A DNA stretch of 64,000 nt, taken from NCBI GenBank assembly GCA_029168955.1, contig JAPDOI010001375.1, positions 62,001-126,000 on the forward strand, in the 5' to 3' direction. Below, piece after piece: positions 1 through 9,484 of this stretch. The notes below the pieces were generated by a model that searched no databases, had not been told where the DNA came from, and saw only the letters and a program-made list of their open reading frames with translations. The position numbers were made by a program, and so were the translations under genes. This DNA comes from Aplectana chamaeleonis. Taxonomy: Eukaryota > Nematoda > Chromadorea > Rhabditida > Cosmocercidae. Numbering within the stretch: the stretch's first letter is position 1; each line of letters starts with the position of its first letter.

Positions 1-390
1 TGCTATAGTCTCGAGCATCTCAGTGGAATCTTGGCTACTCGTTGCAGGCCTTCGGTAGGCTGCAATTAAACGAAAGCAGGAGCCGAATTCAGAAACAACA
101 TCGACAAACATAAGCTCACAGTGAAAATTAAACGATCTACCCCCAAAATCTACAATTTTAATACTCTTCTTTACAATGACCGCAACTCCACCACCGGCAG
201 TACCCGAGACACGATCACATCTATAGACTACATAGGAATGGGATGGCGCTATTAGTGCGTCCGGGTCGCCCTCAGTGAGCCATGTCTCGCATATAACGAC
301 TACATCGGGAGATGAGAATTCGAGTAAAGCGTTTAAAGAGTCAAGTTTATTTCTGATCGAGCGAGCGTTAAAATAGATACAGTTCACTTT
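1..390 (-). pseudogene. CR1-like LINE ORF2, N-terminal endonuclease part (cut by window edge)
   Basis: Read on the minus strand from 390 to the left edge, this is the start of an apurinic/apyrimidinic-type (APE) endonuclease, which nicks target DNA for target-primed reverse transcription. Visible motifs are NARSIRNKLD near the start, VVVICETWL (the catalytic Glu region), GGGVAVIVKK, and a Tyr-Arg-rich segment near the edge. It lies just downstream of ORF1 (426-1154) in the same orientation, the usual CR1 layout. A stop codon at 391-393 precedes this frame, while the nearest upstream ATG (minus strand, about 423) is in another frame. A small indel in an A-run therefore probably separates the start codon from the domain. 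The RT half lies outside the window. Confidence 0.75.
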
Positions 391-425
391 TTAGCTTTTG
401 AGGGCGGTCCGAACTTCCGATCATT

Positions 426-1154
426 TCACATGTCAAGCGAAGGAGAGTACCGCGTGGGGGGGTGAGCCGCCCGAGGAGGCGGAGAATACTGCGATGAAGC
501 AGCGTTGTCCTCCACCGACGGCTCAGGCTCCCCCTTTTTTGGGATAGCACTCTTGCTCATCGCTTGGCCACGATAAATGACGGCGGTGTCGTCGACCTTG
601 CGAGCGTCTCGCAATTTCGCGCGTAGCTCAGAAGAGTAAGAGGGCCTAACATAAACACGGCTGTATGCTCCGTCTTTGGACTTCAGATTGTGGCTGGTGC
701 GGAGTAACTGGATGGCATCGTGATGATTACTAAATGCCACTTTGATCGGTCTGCGCTTGGTCTCATCGTACACTCCCATGCGGTAGACATGGGTAGGCAC
801 TGCATCAACTTGGAGCAGGTCCAAGATCGCCGACACAGTCTCTACATCGGCCTGCCTTCTATCACGCGGTTGGAGCTCGGTTTTCTCATTAACACCCATT
901 ATTACGACCTCGGAATTCTTCACCTGTGAAATAGCCGCCGGGACGGCACTCGAACGCTGATCACCGACGGCAGTAGGTGGAGGCGTTCCATTCCTGATCG
1001 TCGCGATTTCGGCCATGGCATCGCATAGCGTTCGGAGTACAGGTTGAATAGCATCAGAGATTGCCTTGGCGATGAGCTCCGCCAGACCACCCATAGCGTC
1101 CTTCACGGCTTGATCAACCATTCTGGCCAGTTCTTCCCTCTGCTTCTGTTGCAT
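426..1154 (-). CDS. CR1-like LINE ORF1 protein
   Basis: An intact 242-residue ORF. It begins with a charged helix-rich segment (residues 1-50), continues with an RNA-recognition-like region around residues 80-180 (VVIMGV..., [24 protein letters not shown]), and ends in a Pro/Ser-rich tail. The pattern 'VYRMG ... RP.KV.. ... Y.R.S' also occurs in the ORF1 at 27444-28295, so both belong to the same broad CR1-like group. ORF1 proteins of this group bind element RNA and form the ribonucleoprotein needed for retrotransposition. The start codon is only 18 nt downstream of a full SL1 leader (1173-1194), so the mRNA 5' end appears to be preserved. ORF2 follows downstream, towards the left edge. Confidence 0.75.
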   Translation of the reverse strand: MQQKQREELARMVDQAVKDAMGGLAELIAKAISDAIQPVLRTLCDAMAEIATIRNGTPPPTAVGDQRSSAVPAAISQVKNSEVVIMGVNEKTELQPRDRRQADVETVSAILDLLQVDAVPTHVYRMGVYDETKRRPIKVAFSNHHDAIQLLRTSHNLKSKDGAYSRVYVRPSYSSELRAKLRDARKVDDTAVIYRGQAMSKSAIPKKGEPEPSVEDNAASSQYSPPPRAAHPPTRYSPSLDM

Positions 1155-1172
1155 CTTTCGAACACGTGATAC

Positions 1173-1194
1173 CTCAAACTTGGGTAATTAAACC
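1173..1194 (-). promoter_or_regulatory. SL1 trans-spliced leader fossil at the LINE 5' end
   Basis: The minus strand reads the complete 22-nt nematode SL1 sequence (GGTTTAATTACCC... to ...TTTGAG) with no mismatch. It sits immediately 5' of an 18-nt untranslated stretch and the ORF1 ATG. SL1 is donated post-transcriptionally by SL RNA, so its presence in DNA implies that this copy was reverse transcribed from a trans-spliced LINE mRNA. Confidence 0.93.
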
Positions 1195-1763
<569 letters not shown>

Positions 1764-1901
1764 ATAAGCCTGCGGACCAGACTTATGTGCAATTAACAGC
1801 TCATATACGAAATCACCAACAAAAAACATCTAGTAACAGCGATGGAAAAACTACCAGTATTTCGGTCAGATAAAGCAATGGATGTAAAGCAGATATCGTC
1901 G

Positions 1902-2034
1902 ATCACTGGTCGAGAGAGCGCCGCGTCGAACACATGTGGCACGCACGCGAGCGAGGAGGTAGTGATGGGATCATTACCTTCTCGCTTGCGTGCGTGCCAC
2001 TGTTGTTCGACGCGGCGATCTCTCGATCAGTGAT
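1902..2034. mobile_element. Foldback element of about 133 bp in the LINE 3' region
   Basis: Two arms of about 60 bp (1902-1965 and 1970-2034) are inverted copies (ATCACTGRTCGAGAGA... CGCCGCGTCGAACA...) with a few mismatches and almost no loop. There is no coding capacity. It lies between the CR1 stop codon and the (TAAA)n tail. Confidence 0.8.
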
Positions 2035-2091
2035 GGATCATATACGCATAGCCCGTAATGGCGAGAGTAGAAGTGACTGCTCCGTGAGAGA

Positions 2092-2493
2092 TTAGCGCTC
2101 ACCAGGTTCGTTCTCGAAGTATTCAGTTGCAAGTTTCCTGAGCGCCTTATGACTCACAGGGATGGATTTGAGCCTCCCGAGCCGTTCAAATGCAGGAGTC
2201 GCCCTATTAATAAAGAAAAAGCGCCTGCAGTTGAGGTTCGAGTTTTTGCGTAGAATTTTTGAAGCTCCTCCCCTGGTACTTGATGTTCTCACCTCGACAA
2301 TACACTCAGGCCGCAGACCAAAGTCCGGTTTATACAGGATTTGGTGCAGCAGTAGTAAGTCATTAAACTTTCTTCTTATCAAAAGAGATTGCAAGTTGAG
2401 CTCACTATTCCTGGTTTCTGCAGATGGCATTTGTTGATAATGGCAAAATCCAAGCTTCCTGATCATTAACTTCCTTGTGAACCCGTTTTGCAC
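2092..2493 (-). pseudogene. CR1-like LINE, RT C-terminal fragment
   Basis: The frame encodes the region after the RT palm (VQNGFTRKL, MPSAETRN, LLIRRKFNDLLLLHQI, FGLRPECIVEVRTSSTRGG, LNCRRFFFINRATPAFERL). It aligns along its length with the C-terminus of the element at 24597-28524. The residues YKTYVRPILEYG are recognisable upstream at about 2695-2740 on the same strand, but are separated from this frame by about 150 bp of unrelated sequence (2530-2690), so a small insertion splits the fragment. It is 5'-truncated and ends in the (TAAA)n tail near 1763. Confidence 0.8.
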
Positions 2494-2767
2494 CTTCTCA
2501 AGTCTAACTATGCTCTTCTTTTTGTGTGGAAAGTATGGTTTTCGTTTTCTTTCTAGTCTGACTCATGGACCAGGCGGCTGCCGGTGTGGGGTTGGCGGCC
2601 TCAGTGGAGAATGGGGTTTCGATTCGCGCGGGGTGATCTACCGTCGCAGCCCCGTCCATTCCTCAGACTAAAATGATTGCGCGCACTCTACACCGGTGTC
2701 CCATACTCAAGAATAGGTCTAACATAGGTTTTGTAGGCTGCTGATAAAGTAGCTGAAGTTGCTGATA

Positions 2768-3118
2768 AAGGCCTATAAAATTTATGTTCGCTCAATGTTG
2801 GAGTATGGCACTTGTGTTTTTGAGGCCTATAAACGTCAGTTTGTTGAAAGGTTGGAGAGGGTACAAAATAGCTTCACGAGGAAAGTCTTAATTCGGACAC
2901 TTGGATTCACATATGCCAACATTCCTAGGAGTTATCCGAGAAACAAAAGGCTACAGCTCGACACTCTTGCTCTCCGTAGGAGAAGAAATGATTTATTCTT
3001 AATTTTCAAAATGTTGAATGGGCTGGTGGGCCTCAAACTATCTGAATTCTTCACCTTGAGACGTTCTAATACTAGAGGTCAGGGGTTCAAACTCAGCTTC
3101 TCTCAGCCTCGAACTCGC
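2768..3118 (+). pseudogene. CR1-like LINE RT C-terminal fragment, first half
   Basis: The plus-strand frame reads AYKIYVRSMLEYGT, VERLERVQNSFTRKVLIR, ALRRRRNDLFLIFKMLNG and RRSNTRGQGFKLSFSQPRTR, the same C-terminal region as the minus-strand fragment at 2092-2493. It is broken at 3119 by a MITE and resumes at 3613. The 5' truncation point is the same codon (AYK.YVR) as in the minus-strand neighbour, giving a head-to-head pair. Confidence 0.8.
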
Positions 3119-3612
3119 TTAAAGGCAGTGTCCACGATAAAAATCGTTTCTCTCTTTTCCCGCCTATCTTGAAAACGGACCCATGCTGTTGCCAACGATG
3201 TCTCTGAAATCTTACAAGACCTTCTGGGAACGGAGTTATGGTCCCTCAAAAATTGAGCTAAGGAAACATGGTGGACGAGTTGTCCGAGGCTTGTAACTTC
3301 CGTCTTTTGCAGCCGATGTATGCGAGCTGACCTGAGTAAAGAGAGAAGTTGAGAATGAAGGGAAGAACGGGGCTAATGATTGAAAATCATCGCTCATCTC
3401 ACGATCTCGAGCATTCATTTGTTCACGTCGGTGGGCGTGTGATGCGCTTTTGGGGTTTGCCTTGCGCTCGAAGTGGCAACTTCGGGCTCTTTTGGAGCTT
3501 TTCCTGGCTCGTTTTCATGCGTTCTTTCGACGTTAACGTTACAGTGTGCCCCTCCACTACTCATTCCTAATGGAAATTAAAACACATTTTTCATCGTGAG
3601 CACTGCCTTGAA
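3119..3612. mobile_element. TTAA-type MITE, family 1 (copy a), inserted in a LINE
   Basis: It begins TTAAAGGCAGTGTCCACGAT and ends with an inverted near-copy (ATCGTGAGCACTGCCTTGAA). It interrupts a CR1 reading frame that resumes right after it, which fixes both boundaries. Copies b-f of the family lie at 4810, 35002, 36113 and 44334 in this window. No ORF. Confidence 0.85.
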
Positions 3613-3790
3613 GGCGAAATTTTTTCACAATTCGAGGGGGATTGGAATATCTGCGCTTCAGTAAAAGGCTCTTGGTGCCTAGTTCTTTCAGTATTTTTAA
3701 AAGACAGGTTGACCGGTATTTGCAACAGGAACCGTTTATTGGCTCTAGTAGGGCCTATATTTCTGTTTGTTTGCTGTTGGTTACGTTTTA
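3613..3790 (+). pseudogene. CR1-like LINE RT C-terminal fragment, second half
   Basis: Continues the frame broken at 3118: RNFFTIRGG, LRFSKRLLVPSSFSIFK and RQVDRYLQQEPF, ending at a TAA near 3788-3790. This matches the usual CR1 C-terminal 'RNSFF..R....W..LP ... SS...FK..LD' pattern. The 3' untranslated region runs to a TTAAATG-type short tandem tail at about 3851-3868. Confidence 0.75.
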
Positions 3791-3867
3791 ATGTTTTTCC
3801 ATTCGCTTTTTTTTTGTTTTGTTATTCACATGTGCTGACGCGCATGTAATAAATGTTAAATGTTAAA

Positions 3868-4746
3868 ATGAGGGGGCGGGCATGCGTTTTACCGGCTGAG
3901 GGGCATGGCTTTACCGAGTCAGCGGGCGGACATAAATCCACGACGGAGCATGTCACCGGCTGATCGGGCAGACATAACATCGGCATGGATCCTGAAGCGA
4001 CTTTGCGTTCCCCATTGGAGGTTGGCGCAAATTCGGTGCACCTATGTTATAGCATATGACACCGGGCAGACATAAATCAATGGCTGAGCATATCACCGGC
4101 TGATCGGGCAGACACTATGATGAACCAGGTTCATGCACGGCGCGGGCTAAATGGGCTTCGAGCTGATTCGGGTGTTGGTTGGCATTCGAACGGGTGGTCA
4201 TCCACACGATTTGGATCATTGACCCCTCACCCCTTACGGTTCGTTGTAACCGTGGGGACGTGACAGCGGGTCAGTTCATGATTTTTGAAGCAAGGTAAGG
4301 CTTGCCGCTTCTGAAATGAAACACAAGCCTCGAACTTGCGGGAGAATAGGGAGAGCCTACTAGGAGCTTTATCTGCTCCTGCAGATCGATATCATTCACG
4401 TGGTAAGCAACTAATACCGGCAGAGCGGTCCTCCATTTACCGGCTGAGGGGGCAGTGAATACGGGCTGAGGGGCAGCCATTTACCGGCTGAGGGGGCAGT
4501 GCACGCGGTGTGAGGGGGCCACCACTTGCCGGCTGAGCGCTCCACTATTTACCGGCTGAGGGGGCAGTGAATACGGGCTGAGGGGCAGCCATTTACCGGC
4601 TGAGGGGGCAGTGAACGCGGTTTGAGGGGGCCACCACTTGCCGGCTGAGCGCTCCACCATTTACCGGCTGAGGGGGCAGTCAATACCGGGGCTCGCCCGG
4701 GTACAATGTTTAGTCAGCCGGTATTGCCTGCCCCCTCAGCCGGCGT
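3868..4746. repeat. GC-rich minisatellite (ACCGGCTGAGGGGGCAG motif)
   Basis: Degenerate copies of TTACCGGCTGAGGGGGCAG and related units recur throughout, with a higher-order unit of about 115 bp between roughly 4436 and 4680. The right end (4678-4746) contains the motif in inverted orientation around GCTCGCCCGGG, giving a hairpin. No gene seen. Confidence 0.75.
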
Positions 4747-4809
4747 TACTGCTTGAGTAGTGCTCATACAGGATGATATATGTATAGGTTATATGTTCAT
4801 TGCATTTAC

Positions 4810-5302
4810 TTAAAGGCAGTGTTCACGATGATTTTCGTGCGCGAGTTTTCCACTCAAAACAAAGCGTTGGCCATCGAGTGTTACAGAAATTACGAAGAAA
4901 CGGCGAGAAACACACTAAAACGTCATATTTCAGTGACATTAATCTCTGGCCTGGACTAGTTGTCCAGTTGTATGAACATGTTCACGGTGGTTGTCACCGG
5001 TGAAAAATTGGGTCAGTCGGAAATGGAAGAATATTTCAGGCAAAGTAGTACTAGTTAGGGTCCGAAGAAAAGAACGGAGCAACAGCAAGCAAATAATTGT
5101 GAATGACGGGCCTACAAATGATTTCATTGTCACAACGAACAGTTCCTGTGAGAGTAAAGAGGTGGGGTGAGAGTAAAAGATTCCGTGACCTTCTGGTGCA
5201 TTTTTCTCGATTCCTTCGTCATTTTTGTTCTACCCGGGGGCCAAACAATCGATTTAGCTATAAATCTCAGAATCGAAGATTGTCGTGAACACTGCCTTTA
5301 AA
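4810..5302. mobile_element. TTAA-type MITE, family 1 (copy b)
   Basis: Terminal inverted repeats TTAAAGGCAGTGTTCACGAT at the left and TCGTGAACACTGCCTTTAA at the right bound a 493-bp non-coding element. TTTAAA at the right end is shared with the next element. Confidence 0.85.
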
Positions 5303-5660
5303 GGCGCAGCTCAGGGACGAAATCTGAGATTTTCACATATTTGTGAAGTAAAGGCACCCCATATATCACCTGCCAAGTCCGAGCTCTCGATTCCTCCGAA
5401 TATCAAAAGCCCCGTTCTTTCCTTCATTCTCAGCCTTCCTCTTTAAAACAAGTCCGTTCGCATACATAGGTTGCAAATGACGGATGTTACGAGCCTCGGA
5501 CAACTCGTCCACCATGCTTCCGCAGCTAAATTTTTAAGGAGCCATAACTACGTTCTTAGGGGGTGTTGTACGATTTCAGAGATATCGTTGGAATCAGCAT
5601 GGGACAGTTTTCAAGATGGACAGAGAAACGATTCTGAGGTTGGACTGTGCCTTTAAAGGC
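5297..5660. mobile_element. Degenerate relative of MITE family 1
   Basis: Begins TTTAAAGGCGCAGCTCAGGG and ends GGACTGTGCCTTTAA. The right half (ACGATTTCAGAGA, GGGACAGTTTTCAAGAT) matches the right half of the family 1 copy at 44334-44827. It directly abuts copy b. Confidence 0.65.
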
Positions 5661-6410
5661 AGCGTACGTGCAAAAAAAACCGTGTTAAAGTTGTTCACTC
5701 TTTTGGGCAGGTACGCTCACCAGGTTGTGATATATCGCAAAAAGGACACCCAAAGCACTCAAGTTCTGGAGAAAAACTCGTTCGAAAATCCCGGAGCATT
5801 CCGCTTCCTTTTTTTGCACGTCTGTCCGGTGTGTCTTGTGTAACACACAAATGTCGGAAATGCTGGACGTCTGAAAAGGTTTAGCCCCTGTAACTTCTTA
5901 GGTTGATTATTTCTTTTGGCATTTTCATTGCCACGAATTCTCTGAAAATTCTAAGCTTCCAATACAAACGTTTGAACGCGAGGATTTCTTGAAATGGAGA
6001 ATATGGAATTTTGGATTAGCCGGAGCCTGTTGTGGCGCTTCTGCTACTCGTGCTAGATGATCGACCGGGAAAACGCCTTTTCAGACCACGGAGCGATTTC
6101 CAAGAGGCTATAGCATTATGAATACGCAGCCTTGGAGAACAACGCTAGTTCATAATTGAAAATAACGAGAAGGGTCTCTGGTACTCTCCCTTTGGGTCAG
6201 TTCAGAAGGCAGGTCTCGAGGATTTTTCTCTCTTCTGAAATTTAGCATAATAATTTCCCCCTTTTTTCGGGAGGGATCGGTTTGGCTTTAGTGGTGTTTT
6301 TTTTTCTCTCATTTATCGGCCTTTTTTTCTGTGTTTGTGTGTTTTCTTATTGCTTGCTTTGTATTTGTGATTTTTTTTTCGCGCATTTGCCTTATGTAAA
6401 TGTAATGAAC
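5661..6410. other. No gene recognised
   Basis: The left edge carries a half-site of MITE family 2 (TTTAAAGGCAGCGTACGTGC at about 5653) with no matching right end found. The rest is unassigned sequence up to a T-rich stretch (6290-6400) that precedes the RT fragment. Hydrophobic reading frames through the T-rich stretch look like composition artefacts. Confidence 0.5.
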
Positions 6411-8010
6411 ATAAACATAAACGACGCCGCTTTGAAGAAATGCAAGCCGTCTAGAGCGTTGGATGCAAGTGGTGTGGCCCCTGTAGTGCTCAAACATTCA
6501 GGACCAATTTGTCAGGACTGCCTTAGAGCCCTTTTCAACAGAACCCTGTCAACTGGACTGATCCCGGCGTCGTGGAATGAGGCGAGAATTTTCCCACTCC
6601 TGAGGCGCGGTAAACCGGCAGAAGATCTCAACAGCTACAGGCCTATTTCGATCATTTCATCTATGGCACGCACTTTTGAAAGAACCATTCTTCCTACACT
6701 GGAGACGCACCTGCAAATCCCTGGATGGCAGAATGGTTTTCGGAAAGGTTTCTCCACAACCTCAGCGTTGGTCGAATTGACCGGATTCATCACGGATGGG
6801 TTAAATGAGAAGAGACCGCCTAGCCGCTCAATTATGGTTGCACTCGACTTGAAGAAAGCATATGACACTGTGGTTATCTCCATTCTTTGTCAAAAGCTTG
6901 CCGAGTCATCCCTACCGAGAGATTTAGCCCGATGGATTTCTAGCTACCTGAAAGGCAGAACAATACGGACAGAGTTTAGAGGCCAGATGTCGAAAGTAAG
7001 ATTGGTGCTCTCCGGGGTACCGCAAAGTGCGGTTCTATCTCCGCTCCTGTTCTCATTCTACATAGCAGATCTCCCGGCACCCCCTCCAGAAACACGTCTA
7101 GTCGGATATGCGGATGACCTAACACTGGTGGCGTCAGATCCGGATGAGGAAACTTGCGAAAAGCGTCTGAACGAATATCTCCCGAAGCTAACAAAGGCCT
7201 TGGAAGATCTACACCTTCAACTGTCGCTTCAGAAGGCCACTGTCTCTCTTCTAACAACACATTCTGCTCAAGCGAGATACGTGCCGAAAGTGTTCATAAA
7301 TGGGACGCAAATCACGCACGAAAGAAATCCGAAGATTCTCGGCTATCATTTCGACACTATGATGACGGGTCGAGTACAAGCGGAAGATGTTCCCAAGAAG
7401 ACGGCCAAAAGAGCAAATCTCTGGAAAGCGTTGGCAGGAAGAAACTGGGGACAAAGAAAAGAGCTGCTCACACTGACCTACCGCGCCACCCGACAATTCG
7501 TGATGTCTTACGCTGCTCCAGCCTGGAGCTCGCTCATTGCGTCGACTCACTGGGATCGGTTACAAGCTTGTCAAAATGCAGCCTTGAGGACCGCGACGGG
7601 AAGCCTGGCGATGGCTGGCACTACCCACCTCAACAATGAGACGGGAATCATGCCAGTCAAAGCTCATAATGAGATGTTGACGCTTCAATATCGAACGGTT
7701 GCGGCACTTGATCCAGAACATCCCTCACACGACATGATGAAGAAACCGGAACCACCAAGACAGATCAGAAAGCATGTCAGAACGATCAAGCCAATATTGG
7801 TCAGGCCAGGAAACGCGGAAAGCATTCGCAAAGAAGTGCACAAAGAGTTTGTAAAGGAGTTCCTGGTTACTATGAACTCCCCCTTGCTAAGTGGACCGCC
7901 GCCGAAGATTGCTAAGGAGGAGGAGACTGCCAAGACCAAGTCGGGCAGCGCTATCTCAGCTCCGGAGCGGTTTCTATTCGAAGTCGCAATGGTATCTACT
8001 CAGAAGGTTG
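6410..8010 (+). pseudogene. LINE reverse transcriptase (5'-truncated, no endonuclease)
   Basis: One long open frame encodes a non-LTR RT: SYRPISIISSMARTFERTI (motifs 1-2), QNGFRKGFSTTSALVEL, VALDLKKAYDTV (motif A, catalytic Asp), LSGVPQSAVLSPLLFSFYIADL (motif B), and VGYADDLTLVAS (YADD, motif C). The connection region AAPAWSSL and LQACQNAALRTATG is shared with the minus-strand LINEs at 15-21 kb and 50-52 kb, so it belongs to that I/ingi/jockey-like group. The sequence before about 6410 is not LINE. Around 7905 the family sequence shifts frame (ALSQLRSGF continues in another frame). At about 8010 the element stops abruptly at a GC-rich repeat, just before the CCHC domain. No EN is present, so the copy is dead. 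Confidence 0.8.
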
Positions 8011-8180
8011 GGGCTCGCCACCCGCGAAGCGAAAGTCCGGTGGCGAGCAACCCTTTTCGCGGGCAGCGAGCGAGATGGCAGCGGGTGGCGAGCGCTGGCC
8101 GGCCGGGGCTCGCCGCCCGCCTCCACTAATTCGGCGGCGCGCTCGCCACATCACACTCACCCGCTCGCCTCCTCTGGTCG
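8010..8180. repeat. GCGGGTGGCGAGC foldback repeat (copy 1)
   Basis: Multiple copies of GCGGGTGGCGAGC and of its reverse complement GCTCGCCACCCGC are interspersed, allowing strong hairpins. The same motif set recurs at 13745-13930, also next to the C-terminal junction of a related LINE. Confidence 0.75.
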
Positions 8181-8347
8181 TAGACGAAATGGTAGCGGGA
8201 CGAGAACTCTTGCGTGATTGCTTATCACTAGCTCACGCCTGGATAATTAAACTCTCATAGGACCATCGAATCTACCCCCCCCACCTCTAACCTTACAGTA
8301 ATAGAATTCTGATTTACAGTTGGTCAAAATGTATTTATCATTATATT

Positions 8348-8359
8348 ATTGTGGCACTG
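8348..8359. repeat. Target-site duplication, left (RTE copy 1)
   Basis: ATTGTGGCACTG here is repeated exactly at 11638-11649, bracketing the RTE element. A 12-bp direct repeat is normal for LINE insertion. Confidence 0.93.
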
Positions 8360-8573
8360 TGGGGGTGTGTATACAAGTCTGTTGGTACCTGCTCGTTGGT
8401 GCCCCTGCTTCTACTGAACCCAGCAGACGTTTGAGTGTACACAGGGAACGTTCGAGCGATATAGCGTGCACAACTATATCGCGAAAGTATCCCGCACATT
8501 GCATAAAGGTGTCGCCGTCCGGCACACTAAGGCCTCTGGTCCATAACACCTTAGGATCCGTACCTAGGGAGTC

Positions 8574-9422
8574 ATGGAGTCTTTGGCCACAAGCCACAAT
8601 TTCGCCACCCTGAACTGTCGATCGCTGTCGAGTGATATCCAAAAAACTGCGCTATCCAGACTTCTGAGCTATTTCCATGCACCGTTTGCTGCTTTGCAGG
8701 AAACCCGCCTCAAGGATAGACCCGTCATCAGCGTCGGAGAGTACACCATCTACTGCGGTAACGCTGACGATAGGAGAGTGGGAGGCTGTGCAATAGCTGT
8801 AAGGAAGGATTTCAATGGTATGGTCAAGGAGTTCGGCTCAACGTCGTGTCGGAATGCATTCGTACGACTGCGGGATCACAGAGGATTCAATCTGTGGATA
8901 GTGAGTGCTCATGCGCCCACTGAAACCGCCGAAGACAATTCGAAGAATGCGTTTTATGAGGAACTCAATACGTTGCTGGCCAGGATACCTTGTCAACACG
9001 CTGTTGTCGTGGGGATTGACGCAAATGCGAAGATGGGACTTGATCAGGAATCCGAAGTACTCGGTAAATGGTTCTACCCAGTGGAGCAAACATCGGACAA
9101 TGGCTACCGCCTTGTCGACTTTTGTGAACGCAGTGGTCTGATTATTGCATCGACATTCAAGAGGAATCATCGCCGCCATCAGCTTACGTGGCAGGGACCA
9201 ACCCGGCTATCTCCAGAAGAGCAGCGGAAGCGGAAGATGACAACTTTGAAACTACAGCTTGACTATGTCCTGACGAGGAATATTCCAGTATCGGACATTC
9301 GAAGATCTAGAGCTGTGTGGGATGTCGCATTCGATTCGGATCACCGTCCTGTTCTGTTGAACTTCACTGCGAGGATTCATAAGAGGAAGCGAGGGCTCAG
9401 CCTCTCCAGAGGATTGACATGA
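8574..9422 (+). pseudogene. RTE endonuclease region (frameshifted at the end)
   Basis: APE-type endonuclease that makes the first-strand nick for target-primed reverse transcription. It reads 282 residues from the ATG at 8574, which fits the element's natural start (MESLATSHNFATLNCRSLSS). Motifs: LNCRSLSS (Asn), ALQETRLKD (Glu), VVGIDANAKMG (Asp/Asn), LDYVLTRN and DSDHRPVLLNF (Asp-His pair). The last residues after KRKRG are out of frame because a G is missing from a run at about 9392 relative to copy 2, so EN and RT, one polyprotein in RTE elements, are separated here. Confidence 0.9.
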
Positions 9423-9484
9423 CAAGTCTCAGAGATGAAGAGTGCAGAAGGAATTTCCGACAACGCGTTTCTATTCACATCTGA

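Noticed and set aside
2500..2770. Twin-priming inversion of a single LINE
   Set aside because: The two opposite fragments cover the same protein segment, whereas twin priming gives adjacent segments.
6282..6410. Hydrophobic N-terminus (signal-peptide-like) of the 615-codon frame
   Set aside because: T-rich genomic sequence upstream of a 5'-truncated LINE. LINE homology begins only at about 6410.
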